The translations under genes were made by a program, and so were the position numbers. From the NCBI GenBank assembly GCA_009599575.1, contig VWND01000005.1, forward strand, positions 1,116,001-1,180,000: a DNA stretch of 64,000 nucleotides, read 5' to 3'. Under the pieces are notes generated by a model. That model was not told where the DNA came from, made no database searches, and saw only the letters and a program-made list of their open reading frames with translations. Position 1 is the stretch's first letter, and each line of letters starts with the position of its first letter. This DNA comes from Blumeriella jaapii (lineage: Eukaryota > Ascomycota > Leotiomycetes > Helotiales > Drepanopezizaceae). Shown in pieces: positions 48,516 to 59,827 of this stretch.

Positions 48516-48829
48516 AAAGCGAATAAAATTCGGTATTTGTATAAATAGTATATATTTACTTTTTTTTATATGCTACTATTTTCGTTTGCTTTTTCGGACG
48601 TCAAAATCAAATGGATATCATATATTTCCAAAGTATTAATATTAGTATTAATCGCTCGAAAGTTAATAATTAAGCATTATTTTTTATTTTAATTTATTTT
48701 ATTATTATTAAGCTTATTAATTCTTTTATTAATTTTAAATTGTTAAGTGCTTCCGTTAATATTCGCGAAAAAGTTATTATTTACGACTATATTTTAATTT
48801 TAATTAAAATCGATAATTTCGCGGGTCTG

Positions 48830-49460
48830 GCGCTTTAATAAAATAGGAACTGCGTTAAATAGAAAGTCGTCTATTAATAAAGCATTAAAAACAGCCAGTT
48901 TATAAAAGCTATTAAATGCGGCTAGCTAATAATAACGAATGAATTTCGAAAGTTTATCGTTTTTGATTTTGTTATAAATGCGAATAAAACGCTCGTAAAT
49001 TATAATATAAATAACGGAATCTAAAAGTTTAAGTAAATTATATCCAGTATTTTAATATGCAAAAGGCCAGGTAAATTTACAACGCAAAAAATTAAATTTT
49101 AATTCGGATATATTAGCAATATCGATCGCCGAAAAAAAAACAAAAAACAATAATTCGACCCAATATGCCTAGAATCGCGAGTTAATTGTATTTTTTAAAA
49201 ATTCGTAATCCGTGCTTTGTGTCAAAGTCTTATTATAACGATTGTTTTTAAAAAAACTTTTAGTAAAAATATGGGTTTTGCGAAAAATTAAACTTTTTCA
49301 ATTTTTGAAATCAAAATTCGATTTATAAACGCAATTCTTAAATATAATATTGGTATTCGATAAGCCCGGAAAGACTTTTTGTATCGGTATATAAGATTTG
49401 TTTCGATCGAGTTTTATTATATAAACCCGGCGGTTTTAGAGTTTTAGTTTAGCTATAGCT
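48830..49460 (-). pseudogene. Unidentified minus-strand coding remnant in B3
   Basis: One frame runs about 200 codons with few stops, containing PIQKVFPGLSNTNIIFKNC, QSTDYEFLKNTINS and FAY*NTGYNLLKLLDSVIY. Trp and Cys occur, unlike the low-complexity frames. It lies upstream of the transposase on the same strand, so it could be its N-terminal portion or a separate gene. Not identified. Confidence 0.35.
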
Positions 49461-49739
49461 TTATTTTCGGTTTTAGTATATTCGATAAATACTTTTCTAG
49501 CTGCTTTTTGCTATATTTTCTTGGATTCGGAGGCTTTTAAATATTAAAAGGCATTGGATTTGCGCTTTCGTTTTGTGACTTTCTGTTTATTATTATCGTT
49601 TTCGTTAAATGGAAGGGTTATAGATATTTAAAAAAGCTTTTTTCCATTTTTAGCTTTGATTTGCGTCTGCTTCGGGACAGTGGCAGTAGCAATAGCAGTA
49701 GAAATGGAAATGGAAGCAGCAGGTGTAATATATATAAAA

Positions 49740-49940
49740 CGCCGCTTTAGAAAATTAAATTGCGACCGAGAAAATAAATTAAACTGCGATTTAAAAAATA
49801 AATTAGACTGCGATTAAAACAAAAAAGGCTGTGATTAAAAAGCACGTAGGTTTGCTTACGAGCCGGTCGCTTTCGAAAATGCTTGCGAGCCGGTTGCTTT
49901 CGAAAATACCTACGAGCCGGTTGCCCTCGATTTTGATTAA
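49740..49940. repeat. Short 24-27 bp direct repeats
   Basis: Three imperfect copies of AAATAAATTAAACTGCGATT-like sequence (49745-49820) followed by three of a unit containing GAGCCGGTTGCTTTCGAAAA (49855-49925). A 90-codon minus-strand frame reads them as RNLIF/RSLIYF and RKQPARKHF repeats. Function unknown. Confidence 0.5.
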
Positions 49941-51855
49941 ATATTATTATTGCTTTTGCTTTGTGGTCGGTAAGAAGGGTTGTTAACAGCTTTTTTAATA
50001 GATTTCGCTTTCGTCGCAAATTGAAAATAAATCTTTTAATAAAATTATCGTTAGTTTTTATATAATATACAATAATAATATTGGGATTATAATACGAATA
50101 TATATTTTTATTTTTTTAATTCGAATAAAGCTATTAAATATTAAACCATTTGTGTTATTTTTATTATCGCTATCGAAAATTTTTATATTCCGTTTGCGAT
50201 TGTTAATATTCGTTCGTTTTAATTTATCCGTTTTTCGTATATAAATTTAAGAATCTTTCATATTTTTATCGAAAACTTCTGGTTTATCGAAGGTATTTTC
50301 GCGAAAAACCTTTTTTGCGCTTTTTAAAAGGCTGAAATAATATAGTAATAATGGATTGACTGGATTAGCTAAACCAATAATTAAAATTAAATATATTAAA
50401 TAGCGTACTAATAATAATAAATAGCAAAAGATATAATAAACGTAATATATAAATATGCTAATTAAAAAGTATGTTTAGTAATTTATTTTCGTTAATATCG
50501 AAATCCGAATATATACGAAAATTAGGCCCAAGCGTATAATATGAATAGGAGCAGCAAGCGAACTAATTGTTATCTGCGTTGCTATTATTAGTTTACAAAG
50601 TTTAATAAAAGGCGGGGCTGGGAAAAGCATTTTATTTGTACCAGAAGGTTCCAGAGTGGTATGGCAGCCAATGCCGGCGACGAATAAATATCGTATTGCA
50701 TCGATTGTAAAATAGTATTATAAAAGATTTAAAAAAATGCAAATATTAGAACGGTATACAAAAAAGATGCATACCGGTGTATAAATAGTTTTATGCGAAT
50801 TGCTTTTTAAATTTAAAAAGGCTTAGCGTAGCCGCATTACGAAGCTTTTATTATTTATATTTAATTTGGCTTAATACAGCTTTAAATATTTTACTATTAT
50901 ATTCGCATAATAATATATTTGCATTTTAACGTTTTTCGCATATCGATTATTTGCTTTTCGCGAAAATTAGTGCTTTTCGGTCCTCGCGCTACTTCTGCCA
51001 TAAACGTTAATAATTTTTATAAAAATGGCTTTTTTAAACTAACAATTAACAGACCGCAATTATAAGTCGCAATTACGGTCAACTTTAGCAAAAGGCTATC
51101 CAAAATACTTAAAATACCCCCAAAACGAATAAAACGAATAAAAAAAATAATAAAAATAATAACAACGATAAATTCCAATTTAAATTATTTATATTAGCCC
51201 AGCGTCTGATAATATTTAATTCAAAAATTACGAATATAAATTTGCATAAAATGGATATTCCGAGTATTATATATAACAATTTTAAATATTATAACGAAGT
51301 TGCTTGGGCTAAGTACAAAAAATGCAATTAATTAATAGATAGATTTCTCGGAATTTTGCAAACTATACGATAAGCTATATAATACAGTTATACTGCTTCG
51401 AAGTATAGCTGGTGGCGCTTAAAGTTTTTAATTAATAAAAATATAAAAAATAATCGTTGCAAAAAAAAAAATATAAAAATATAAAATATTCCGGAAAAGA
51501 TTTGAATATATCGAAATAAAGCGATAATAATTATTATGCTAAATGTTTTTTTAGTTTTCGAATTATTAATACTAAAGCTAAAAACGGGGGGTTTTTTTCG
51601 CCGCAAACTAATAACCGACGATAAAAAGAATATCCGATTATAGGCTGCTATAAAACGTGCTACTGCCAAACGCAATCAAGCTCGAAAAACTATTTAAAAA
51701 AAACTATTATTTTATATACCGGTAGCTTAAAAAATACGCTTAAACGTACAAATAAAAAATTTAATATAATTAATTTAGAAAAACAATTTCTTTTGAAAAA
51801 GCTATCTACAAATCGCTTTTCAAAAAGTCTGTTCGACCAGGTTGCAAATAAGGCT
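49941..51855. other. B3 interior without identifiable gene
   Basis: About 1.9 kb between two repeat tracts. It retains islands with CpA/TpG, notably 50540-50700, where the plus strand is open and reads KGGAGKSILFVPEGSRVVWQ. Other pieces (51388-51675 minus strand) are short. Probably eroded coding DNA; nothing could be assigned. Confidence 0.4.
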
Positions 51856-51859
51856 ATTT

Positions 51860-52660
51860 AAAAAAATGGTTTTCGCATACGGAAGTTTTACGTAAAAAAA
51901 CAGTCCTCGCATACGGAAGTCCTACGCAAAAGGCAGTCCTCGCGCAAAAAGATCTTACGCAAAAAGCAGTTTTTATATAAAAAAGTCTTACGCAAAAAGC
52001 AATCTTCGCATACGAAAGTTTTACGCAAAATGCAGACTCCGCGTAAAAAGCAGTTTTTACATAAAAAGGTTCCACGCAAAAGGCAGTTTTCGCATACGGA
52101 GGTTTTACGCAAAAGGCAGTTTTTATATAAGAAGGTTTTACGCAAAAAGCAGTTTTCGTATACGGAAGTTTTACGCAAAAGGCAGTCCTCGCACACGGAA
52201 ATCTTACGCAAAAAGCAGTTTTCGCACACGGAAGTTTTACGCAAAAAGCAGTCCTCGCATACGAAAGTTCCACGCAAAAAATAGTTTTCGCGCAAAAAGA
52301 TTCTACGCAAAAAGCAGTTTTTATACAAAAAGGTCCTACGCAAAAAGTAATTTTCGCATACGAAGGTTTTACGCAAAATGCAAACCCCGCGCAAAAAGCA
52401 GTTTTTACACAAAAAGGTTTTTACGCAAAAAGCAGTTTTCGCATACGGAAGTTCCACGCAAAAAGCAGTCCTCGCGCAAAAAGGTCTTACGCAAAAAGCA
52501 GTTTTTTTATACAAAAAGGTTTTTACGCAAAAAGCAATTTTCGCATACGGAAATCTTACGCAAAATACAGATCCCGCGTAAAAAGCAGTTTTTACACAAA
52601 AAAGTTTTATTTAAAAAGCAGTCCTCGTATACGAAGGTCCTACGCAAAATAGCTTTTTCG
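51860..52660. repeat. 33-bp minisatellite, open on both strands
   Basis: About two dozen tandem units of 33 bp sharing TTTTACGCAAAAAGCAGTTT followed by TCGCATACGGAAG or a TATACAAAAAGG variant. Minus strand: 11-residue repeat KTAFCV(K/R)(P/L)(S/F)YA-like, open for 139 and 208 codons in two frames. Plus strand: RKKQFSHTEVL-like repeats open for 84 codons. CpA sites survive well. Whether it is coding is not decidable; the 11-codon unit and Cys conservation lean to the minus strand. Confidence 0.75.
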
Positions 52661-55400
52661 ATAAGACTTATAATAAAAAAGCAAAATTTAGCGGGTAATT
52701 TCGAAAAAAATTATTAAAAAATCGGTTTTTAAATATATAAGAACGTTTATTCGAAACCAAAAATCCGACAGATTTATAAGATTTTACGACGCTATATAAT
52801 ATTTACGTTATAATTTATGCCGTATTGCGAAATTATCAAAATAACGACGTTTTAAAACATATAATTACTTTTTCTATTATTTCCTTCGAAAACGACGCTA
52901 TTAAGCTAGAACGCATTCGCGAAAAATAAAACGATGAAATCCAGACTATAATCGATAATAATACGTTTTTAAACGTAAAGCTTTTGACTACAAATAAAAA
53001 GAATCGGTTGCGACAAGCGGAATATTTTCGGAATAATACAAATTATTAATTTATAAATTATAAAAGCGTTTTTGTGCCAGATTACAAATGAATTTCGAAC
53101 GTTTTCAGCTGCCTAATATAATATTCGATAAAGTTTTTAAAGCTTGGCAGATTACCGGAATAAAACGTTTTTTTAAATATATGGAACGATTTAATAAAGC
53201 GAAATAGTATTTTTGCCGATAGAACTGGCTTAAGCAAAATTATTATTATATTCGGCTTTTTGTTATATATATATATTACCGGATGTTTAAATAAGCTATT
53301 TTAAATGTTTTATTTAATCGTGCTTAAGGATTTTTTCGATATCGAAATAAAATCGTTTAATATAATACGAATATGCTTTTATATTAAAATGCATTCGATA
53401 TACAGGCCGAATAATTAACAAAGTCAAAAACGATAATAGCGATAGCGATAATAAAAATCCGATAATACGCTAAAAAAAATAATTACTCCGGTATAATTTC
53501 TAAATTATTTTATTCGTTTAATACGCTTAAAACTTATATTAATAATTATAATTTCCGATATTATCGAACAGTAGATAAGCGAAGTTCGATCGTTTTCTGA
53601 TTTTTTTAATTCGATTATATATTATAACGATAGCAGAGATAATACAAGCGCCGGTACGAAAAAGATTCAAAATGCTTTGATAAAAAATTATATATATTTT
53701 ACTAAATGTTTAAACGACGTGTTTAATTTATTATTTATTTTTTTTCGAAATCTTCAGACAGCGTTATGGTTTTTACGCAGTTAAAAACTTTCGTACTAGT
53801 AAAAAGAACTTTTCATTTAAAAATGCCGATTTAATTAAAAGTATTAACGACGACGATTTTAAAAGTAATTTAGAAAAATGCTTCGATATCGTTTGCGTAA
53901 ATAAAGCCTATTGTTTGAAAAAAAACGACGAAACCAACGGCTATGCGATTGTATTATAGTTGAAAGCCCAGTTTTTGCTTATAGCTACAGCTTTTGTAGT
54001 TTCTAATCGAATAAACGATTTCCAGGATTATATGCTTTTTATTGTTTCAGATTCGTTAAATCTTTGGGCATCAGCCCATTTTGCTAAGTTTGGAATATTA
54101 ATAAATATTAATTTTTTCGAATTCGACGACGATTATTCTGGTGCTTTTTTGCGCTATATTATAAAAGTTGTAAAAGATTTTATTACGAACGTGGATATAA
54201 ATAAGCTTTTATAAATAATAGGTCACGATAATCGAGAGTTATATTTGCGCATGCTTTGAAAGTATTATATAATTAGACGCATATGGTTTAGTAAAAACCC
54301 CGGAATTTCTATTTAAAATATCGATTTCTATTTAAAATATCGGCCAAAGGCTATATCGATTTTTTATTCGTAAATACGAATGCAATTTTATTCCATCAGA
54401 AGCAATCAAATACAAAAATATATCGTTCGAAGCCGAAGCCAAATTGTTTAAGTATATAAATAATAGCAAAGTTATTTGAAACAGAAAATAAAATCGGAAA
54501 TTAATGCTGAATAGCTTTTGGCTAGGTTTTTATTAGATTTCGGACGATTTGCATGCAAATATTATAAAATTTTAAAAAAAAAAAAGCCCCGATATATCAT
54601 TTACATTTGAATATAAATAATACGCGAAAAAAAAAAATAGCAAAAGCAAAGAAATTCGAAATTAATATTTCCGATTTACCTAAGTTTACCGATATCGCTA
54701 GTATTCTGGCTATTATATATCGCGGCTTTCCAAAAATAAAGGTATTTTTTCGAATTATCGCCGATCTCGTGGTTTTGCAAAAACGCAAAATTGTCAATTG
54801 GTGTTTTATTCCAATTAATCAACTATTTATACACACGGCGTTTTAAATTTATTTAATATAGGCATTGTATGCTATAATGCTGATTTGAACAAGCCAGCAA
54901 AAGCAGCGGCTGTTAAAGCTTTTTGCAATAATTCTTCTATCAAAGTTTTCGGAAGTAATTAGTACGTTGTAAATAAGGGTTTTAACTTTCAATATTAATG
55001 CAATTATTCAATCGAATAGGAATATTTTTACTTTGACGGGGTCGTAAAACAGGATCGAAAGCGACTGCGACGCATAGCGCAAAACTACGATATCGAAAAT
55101 TTCGAGCTTATTTGCAATAATTTTTTTTCAAAATCGTGTTATAACGAACGCTATTATAAAAAGTGTTTTTGGCGCTATAGCTGAAATAAACATTTAATTG
55201 AAAATAAATACTCGAATGGTACGAGACCAAGAAAATATAATAATCGATATTTCAGAGGATTCGTGGTATTAATATAATAAAAAAATTTTTCAAAGCCTTA
55301 ATAAACGCATCGAAGCTTTTAAATTAAAATCTTTTATTTTAAAAAGCTTTGTTTTCGCTGTAATTAAAGCTAGCAAAAAAAAGCGTTATTATTATTAAAT
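52661..55400 (+). pseudogene. Second B3 coding remnant, plus strand, unidentified
   Basis: A plus-strand frame carries text such as FQLPNIIFDKVFKAWQITG, KRFFKYMERFNKAK*YFCR, NWLKQNYYYIRLFVIYIYYR (53100-53290), then KCFDIVCVNKAYCLKKNDE and the 84-codon open piece at 53960 (LKAQFLLIATAFVVSNRIND). Later comes CYNERYYKKCFWRYS (55140). Its stops are mostly TAG/TAA where Gln or Trp would fit. It looks like one or two real genes, convergent with the transposase. In CACTA elements a second protein often accompanies the transposase and binds subterminal repeats, but I see no domain proving that role. Confidence 0.45.
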
Positions 55401-55479
55401 ATAAAAATGTTTTATACGAAAAAGATAATATTAATAAAATATCGCTTATCGATTTATTTGATCGAGAATTCGATATCGA

Positions 55480-57100
55480 CGAATAAAAATGGAAATAAAA
55501 ATGGAAGTGAAAATAGAAAAGAAAATAGTGGCGATAAAATGGTGGCGATAAAGTGGTGGCGGCGAGGTGAAGATGGTGATAATAGTATTGATAATAGTAT
55601 TAATGATAATAACGACAGCGAGATAATAGCGACAAAGTGATGGCGGCGAAGTGGAAATAATGATAATAGTGTTAATAATAATGTTAGTGATGGTGGCGAT
55701 AGCGAAATAATAGCGATAAAGTGGTGGCGGCGAAGTGAAGATGGTGGTAATAGTATTAATAATAGTGTTAATAGTGGTGACGACAGCGAAGTGATAGCGA
55801 TAAAATGGTGGCGGCGAGGTGGAAATAGTGGTAATAATGTTAATAATAATATTAGTAGTGGTAGCGACAGCGAAATGATGGCGATAAAATGGTGGCGACG
55901 AAATGGTGATGATGGTGATAGTAATAGTGATGGTGATAGCGGCGACGAGATGGCGGCGACGAAGTAGTAGTAGTGATAATAGTGGTAGTAGTGATAGTGG
56001 TGGTGGTAATAATAGTAGTGGTAATAGCGACGAGATGGCGGCGACGAAGTGGCGGCGACGAGATGATGATGATAATGGTAGTGATGGTGATAATAATGAT
56101 GATAGTAATAGCGACGAGGTGGTGGCGACGAAGTAGTAATAGTGTTGATGATGATATTAGTGTTAGCGATAATAAGATGATAGCGATAAAATGGCGGCGA
56201 CGAAGTGGCGGCGACGAAGTGATGATAGTAGTAATAGTGATAGTGGTGATAATAATGATAATAATAGCGACGAGATGGTGGCGACGAAGTGGCGGCGACG
56301 AGATAATGATAGTAATAATAGTGATAATAGTAATAATAATGGTGGTAATAGCGACGAGGTGGCGGCGACGAAGTGGTGATAGTGTTAATGGTGGTATTGA
56401 TATTAGTATTAATAATAGTATTGGTGTTAGCGATAATAAGATGATAGCGACAAGATAGTGGCGACGAAATGGTGGTGGTGATAATGATGGTGATAGTAAT
56501 GGTAATGATAATAATGGTGGTAATAGCGACGAGGTGATAGCGACGAGATGATGGTAATGATGATAATAGTGTTGATATTGATAATAATATTAATTATGAT
56601 ATTAATGATAGCGATAGCGAAATAGTGGCGACGAAGTATTAGCGACGAAATGGTGGTATTAATAATAATAATATTAGTAATAATGGTAGTAGTAGTGTTA
56701 ATAATGTGGTATTAATAGTGGTGTTGGTATTGGCGATAATGAAGTAGTGGCGGCGAGGTGTCGGCGACGAAATGGTGATATTGATAATAATAGTAGTGAT
56801 AATATTAATAATAGTGTTAATAGTGGCGATAATAAAATGGTGGCGGCGAAGTGTCGGCGACGAAGTGATAGTATTGGTAATAATAATGGTAGTAGTGTTA
56901 ATAATGGTATTGATGGTGGCGATAATAAAATGGTGGCGGCGAGGTGTCGGCGACGAAGTGGTGATGTTAGTAATAATAGTGATAGTAATATTAATAATAG
57001 TATTAATGGTGGCGACAGCGAGATGGTGGCGACGAGGTGGTGGCGACGAGGTGTCGGCGACGAGATGGTGGTATTAGTGGTAATAGTAGTGATGGTGGTG
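55480..57100 (+). repeat. B3 right array, inverted 14-bp motif
   Basis: G-strand array with GTGGCGGCGACGAAGTGG and GTGGTGGCGACGAG units, and TGTCGGCGACGAA variants near the end, separated by AAT/AGT/GAT/GGT triplets. It is the reverse complement of the left array and shares its GTCGCC/GGCGAC subtype. Open frames within it follow the triplet period and are not genes. Confidence 0.85.
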
Positions 57101-57337
57101 TTAATAAAAGCGTTGATAAAAGATAATAACTAATTCGTATAAGATTTGTATTTTTCTCGAAGCTTTAAATTATTATACAACTTATTGTATTTATTAATTT
57201 TTAATAATTTTAAAATTAATTTTCATTTAATCGCGTATTAATTTTGATTATACTCGGAGTTAATTTTACGCCAAATGTTAACTCGGATTTGATTCGGTAT
57301 TAAATCGGTTGTAATCCTATCCACAAGCGCCCCTAAA
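57101..57337 (+). other. Right terminal region of B3
   Basis: Conserved with B1 (21486-21726) and B2 (24758-24997): GTTAATAAAAGCGTTGATAA, a CGTATAAGATTTGTATTTTT block, GATTATACTCGGAGTTAATT, TTAACTCGGATTTGATTCGG and the end GCGCCCCTAAA followed by TA. It lacks the perfect 16-bp palindromes of the left end, so the two termini are structurally different. Confidence 0.75.
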
Positions 57338-57339
57338 TA

Positions 57340-57648
57340 TAACTGATAAACTTAAATACGAAATCGAAAAATTAATCGCTTATCGAATGCAGCGGAAAAC
57401 CCTTTAGTACAAAGCTTTTTGAATAAGCTTAAATAAAGATCTTACGTAGTACTCCGCGTCTGATTTTATATATGCTCTTTTAAAAATGCGCGATTTTCAT
57501 TTGGCGCATAAAAAGCTTTCCGGTTCTTTTGCAAAACTTGTAAACTGGCTGAAGGCGTATTCCGAAGGTTTGGATTCGTACGATTATTTGAATAGCGACA
57601 CACCAATAAATAAAAACTCGAGAGCGCGCTTTTCGGACGGGAAGGTAG
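57340..57648 (+). pseudogene. Chromodomain-like C-terminus of element C pol
   Basis: Continues the C frame after B3: TDKLKYEIEKLIAYRMQ, then SASDFIYALLKMRDFHLAHK, LVNWLKAYSEGLDSYDYL, and a stop at 57652-57654. Chromodomain-bearing fungal Ty3 integrases have a (V)KWxGYxxxxxWYPASDFKYxPxKLRDFHLANP...LxEWLxAY ending; the Trp codons read as TAG here. A purine run (GGGAAGG) just before the LTR may be the polypurine tract. Confidence 0.75.
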
Positions 57649-57915
57649 TGTAACGATTCATTCTATTGCTATCTTTCGTGTCACTCTAGCAACTACGTAC
57701 AGCTGTAAGCTTCCTGGTCTTCTGGTAGGTTTTTCTATTAATTGTAGAAACTATTTATATATATAAAGCTTTTTTTTTTTAGTAATTTTTGCCTTTTGCA
57801 GTTATTAATTTTAAATGAATATCTTTGTTACAAAACCAAAGGCTCGTTTCATACTATATGAACACGGCGACCAGTTGACTGATCTCCCAGCCCTCCGACT
57901 GATTAGATCGTCACA
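57649..57915 (+). repeat. 3' LTR of element C
   Basis: 267 bp, TGTAACGAT...ATCGTCACA, with near-perfect inverted ends. TATA-like TATATATATAAAGC at about 57757. It is almost free of RIP-type change, in contrast to the D DNA that follows. The five bases after it (CTTTT) would be one target duplicate; the left partner is lost. Confidence 0.85.
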
Positions 57916-58815
57916 CTTTTATTTAATAGCGCTAATATCACCGATTTTATCGAGAAATATAAAAAAACTTATAAAGATTTCGGAATCTCTGAGATTGAAA
58001 TATTCGATAAATTTTTTCGCTATTATGATTTAATTATTAAAAATATTATTAAATCGATAAATAAATGAAAGGCTATTAGGGCTCGAAACTGGCGTAAGCT
58101 AGTTAAAACTTTGAAATCGGAATTCCGAAATTACGATCGTTAGCAAATCCGCGATACTATCGCTTTTTTTAAACAGTTTATTATAATAATTCGCTAAATT
58201 AAAAAACTCAAAACTTATTATCGTATTTATACGAAGGTTTCTGACGTTTTCGTTAACAAAAAAATTTTAAGCGAGGTTAAGCAGAAAAGATTGTTTTTAT
58301 TTGGCCTTCCAATTAGTATTCGTAACAAAATTATTAAGCATTTTAAAATTAATAAATAAAACTCTGAAACCTTCGATTAATATTTCAAATTTATAAAGTT
58401 CGTTTTTAAACAAAACCAAAGCGAACGTATTATTAAAACTATAAATTAAAAAAAATCTTTTTCCTTTATTTATAAAAAAAACGTGGAAGCTTTAATACAG
58501 AAATATATCTAGCCACTAAAAGTTACCGAAATCGCCAAAAAATAACCAGTTACTATATTATTTAATCGTTTTGCAGAATTTATTAGCTTGGAAAAGCTTA
58601 ATAAAAATATCGAAACTTTCGTGTCAAAATTTACCGATATTAAAATTCAAAAACTTTAAAGCAAAGTCGAAAGATTTTATATAATAGCAAAAAAAACTCT
58701 TTTACGTTAATTCGAATAATAAAAACGATTAAAATAGTTTTTATAATAATTATTTTTTTTAAAATACGCGAAGCGATTAGTTTCGCTAAGCCATCGTAAA
58801 AATAATGGCTGCTCA
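57916..58815 (+). pseudogene. Gag fragment of element D3
   Basis: Starts in mid-gag with LFNSANITDFIEKYKK and follows D gag to the region equivalent to D1 14845, where the D4 LTR begins. It is bounded by C on the left and D4 on the right, so it is a split, older D copy. Stops throughout. Confidence 0.75.
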
Positions 58816-59082
58816 TGTAAAACGGTGATACCTTGTATTAACGGGAGTTGATAGTTTTAGCTATGGTCGAGGCATGGATCCCTCCGAAACCCCCTGCCAT
58901 TGACTACCTTCAACAAATATAAAAGCAAAGCATCCCTTTAAATAGTATTATAAGCACGCAGTTCAATTCATACCTTTATTTATTTTTCTTTTCCTTTTTT
59001 CAATCTTTTCTAGGGATTTCCTAAACTATTTTACTTACCGACATATGGCCGTATCAGTCTGGTTTTTCTATCTATTTTTACA
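58816..59082 (+). promoter_or_regulatory. 5' LTR of D4 with promoter
   Basis: 267 bp from TGTAAAACGG to TTTTTACA. Contains GAGGCATGGATCCCTCCGAA and ATATAAAAGCAAAGCATCCC (TATA-like) at about 58917. CpA/TpG sites are largely intact. Confidence 0.9.
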
Positions 59083-59827
59083 TTTAATAATTTACGCAAG
59101 AATTCAAACTTCGGTGTTTCGTTTTTATACATTCGCCGATGCATCTTTTAAATTCGCAATCAAAATCGACTTCGATATTTCGCTATTACGGCTTAAAAGA
59201 TCTCTTATATAATATTGTTCGCAGTTGCATCATATAAAGAATTTCTAATGGCTTCCTCTATTTTGCGCACAGTTATTAAACTACAAAAATGCAATATATT
59301 TTAAAAACGTCTGAAATTACGGTCAGGCAATTCTGAACCGTGCGAAGTTCAAAGCTCGAAAATCGCCTTTTTATTTAAAAATAACAAATCGAATATTAGT
59401 TCGTACGCTTCGACCGCTGCGCTCGGCCTTTTTGAATTAAATTTCTTTTGGTCAAACGCCTGGCGAAAACTCAACCTTTTAATCTTACGCTTTGTGATTA
59501 TAGCAATTACAATTTGCGGCTTTTTATTAAAAATAGTAAAAAGATGGCTGTACGTGCATTGGCCTGAGCCACGAAATATCGAAACCGTGGATTATATAGC
59601 AATATTATATCAATCCAATCAACTTACTAAAAAACAAGTTTTTTAATATGCTATTTAAATATCTGGACGCAATTTTATTTTATTCAATTCTTTTAAAAAA
59701 CACAAAGACTTTTTTAATAGCTCCTTTATTAAAAACGATTTTTTTCATACTAAAGACTTTTAATCTGCAACTTCAGAAAATACTTATTTATTTAATTCAA
59801 ATCCTACCAATATTTTCGCTATCACCA
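59083..59827 (+). other. D4 leader
   Basis: Non-coding, aligned with the D1 and D2 leaders. The stem reads CCACGA/CCGTGG at 59569-59590, one mismatch compared with D2. No primer-binding site recognised. Confidence 0.5.

Larger units (their letters stand above)
40603..57337 (+). mobile_element. Element B3: 16.7-kb full-size copy of family B with transposase-like gene
   Basis: Same left end as B1/B2 (CCGTACGGCTTATCTAGGG, palindromes, C-rich array) and same right end (GGTTGTAATCCTATCCACAA then GCGCCCCTAAA), flanked by TA at 40601 and 57338. It splits C pol; excising it and one TA rejoins the codons Glu-Ser-Ile-Asn to Ile-Thr-Asp-Lys in frame, leading straight into the chromodomain tail. Interior, left to right: left array, ATT-rich tract, minus-strand tnp2-like transposase remnant, Asn-type minisatellite, unassigned minus-strand coding remnants, 33-bp minisatellite, plus-strand coding remnant, right array. 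This is the candidate autonomous partner of B1 and B2, now eroded. Confidence 0.85.
35487..57915 (+). mobile_element. Chromodomain-type Ty3/gypsy element C, split by B3
   Basis: Internal part 35487-40602 (gag, protease, RT, RNase H, integrase) continues after B3 at 57340-57648 (chromodomain-like tail), followed by a 3' LTR (57649-57915). There is no 5' LTR: internal sequence is fused directly to D2. Less mutated than D, with longer readable frames. The right LTR sits inside D gag (D3), so C originally inserted in a D copy, and the left part was lost by deletion or rearrangement. Confidence 0.8.

Noticed and set aside
50560..50700. RecQ-type or other P-loop helicase from KGGAGKSILF
   Set aside because: The motif is short, the expected leading residue of Walker A is missing and no following helicase motif could be recognised.
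51860..52660. CRISPR array
   Set aside because: Units are contiguous with no unique spacers, in a eukaryote-type transposon context.
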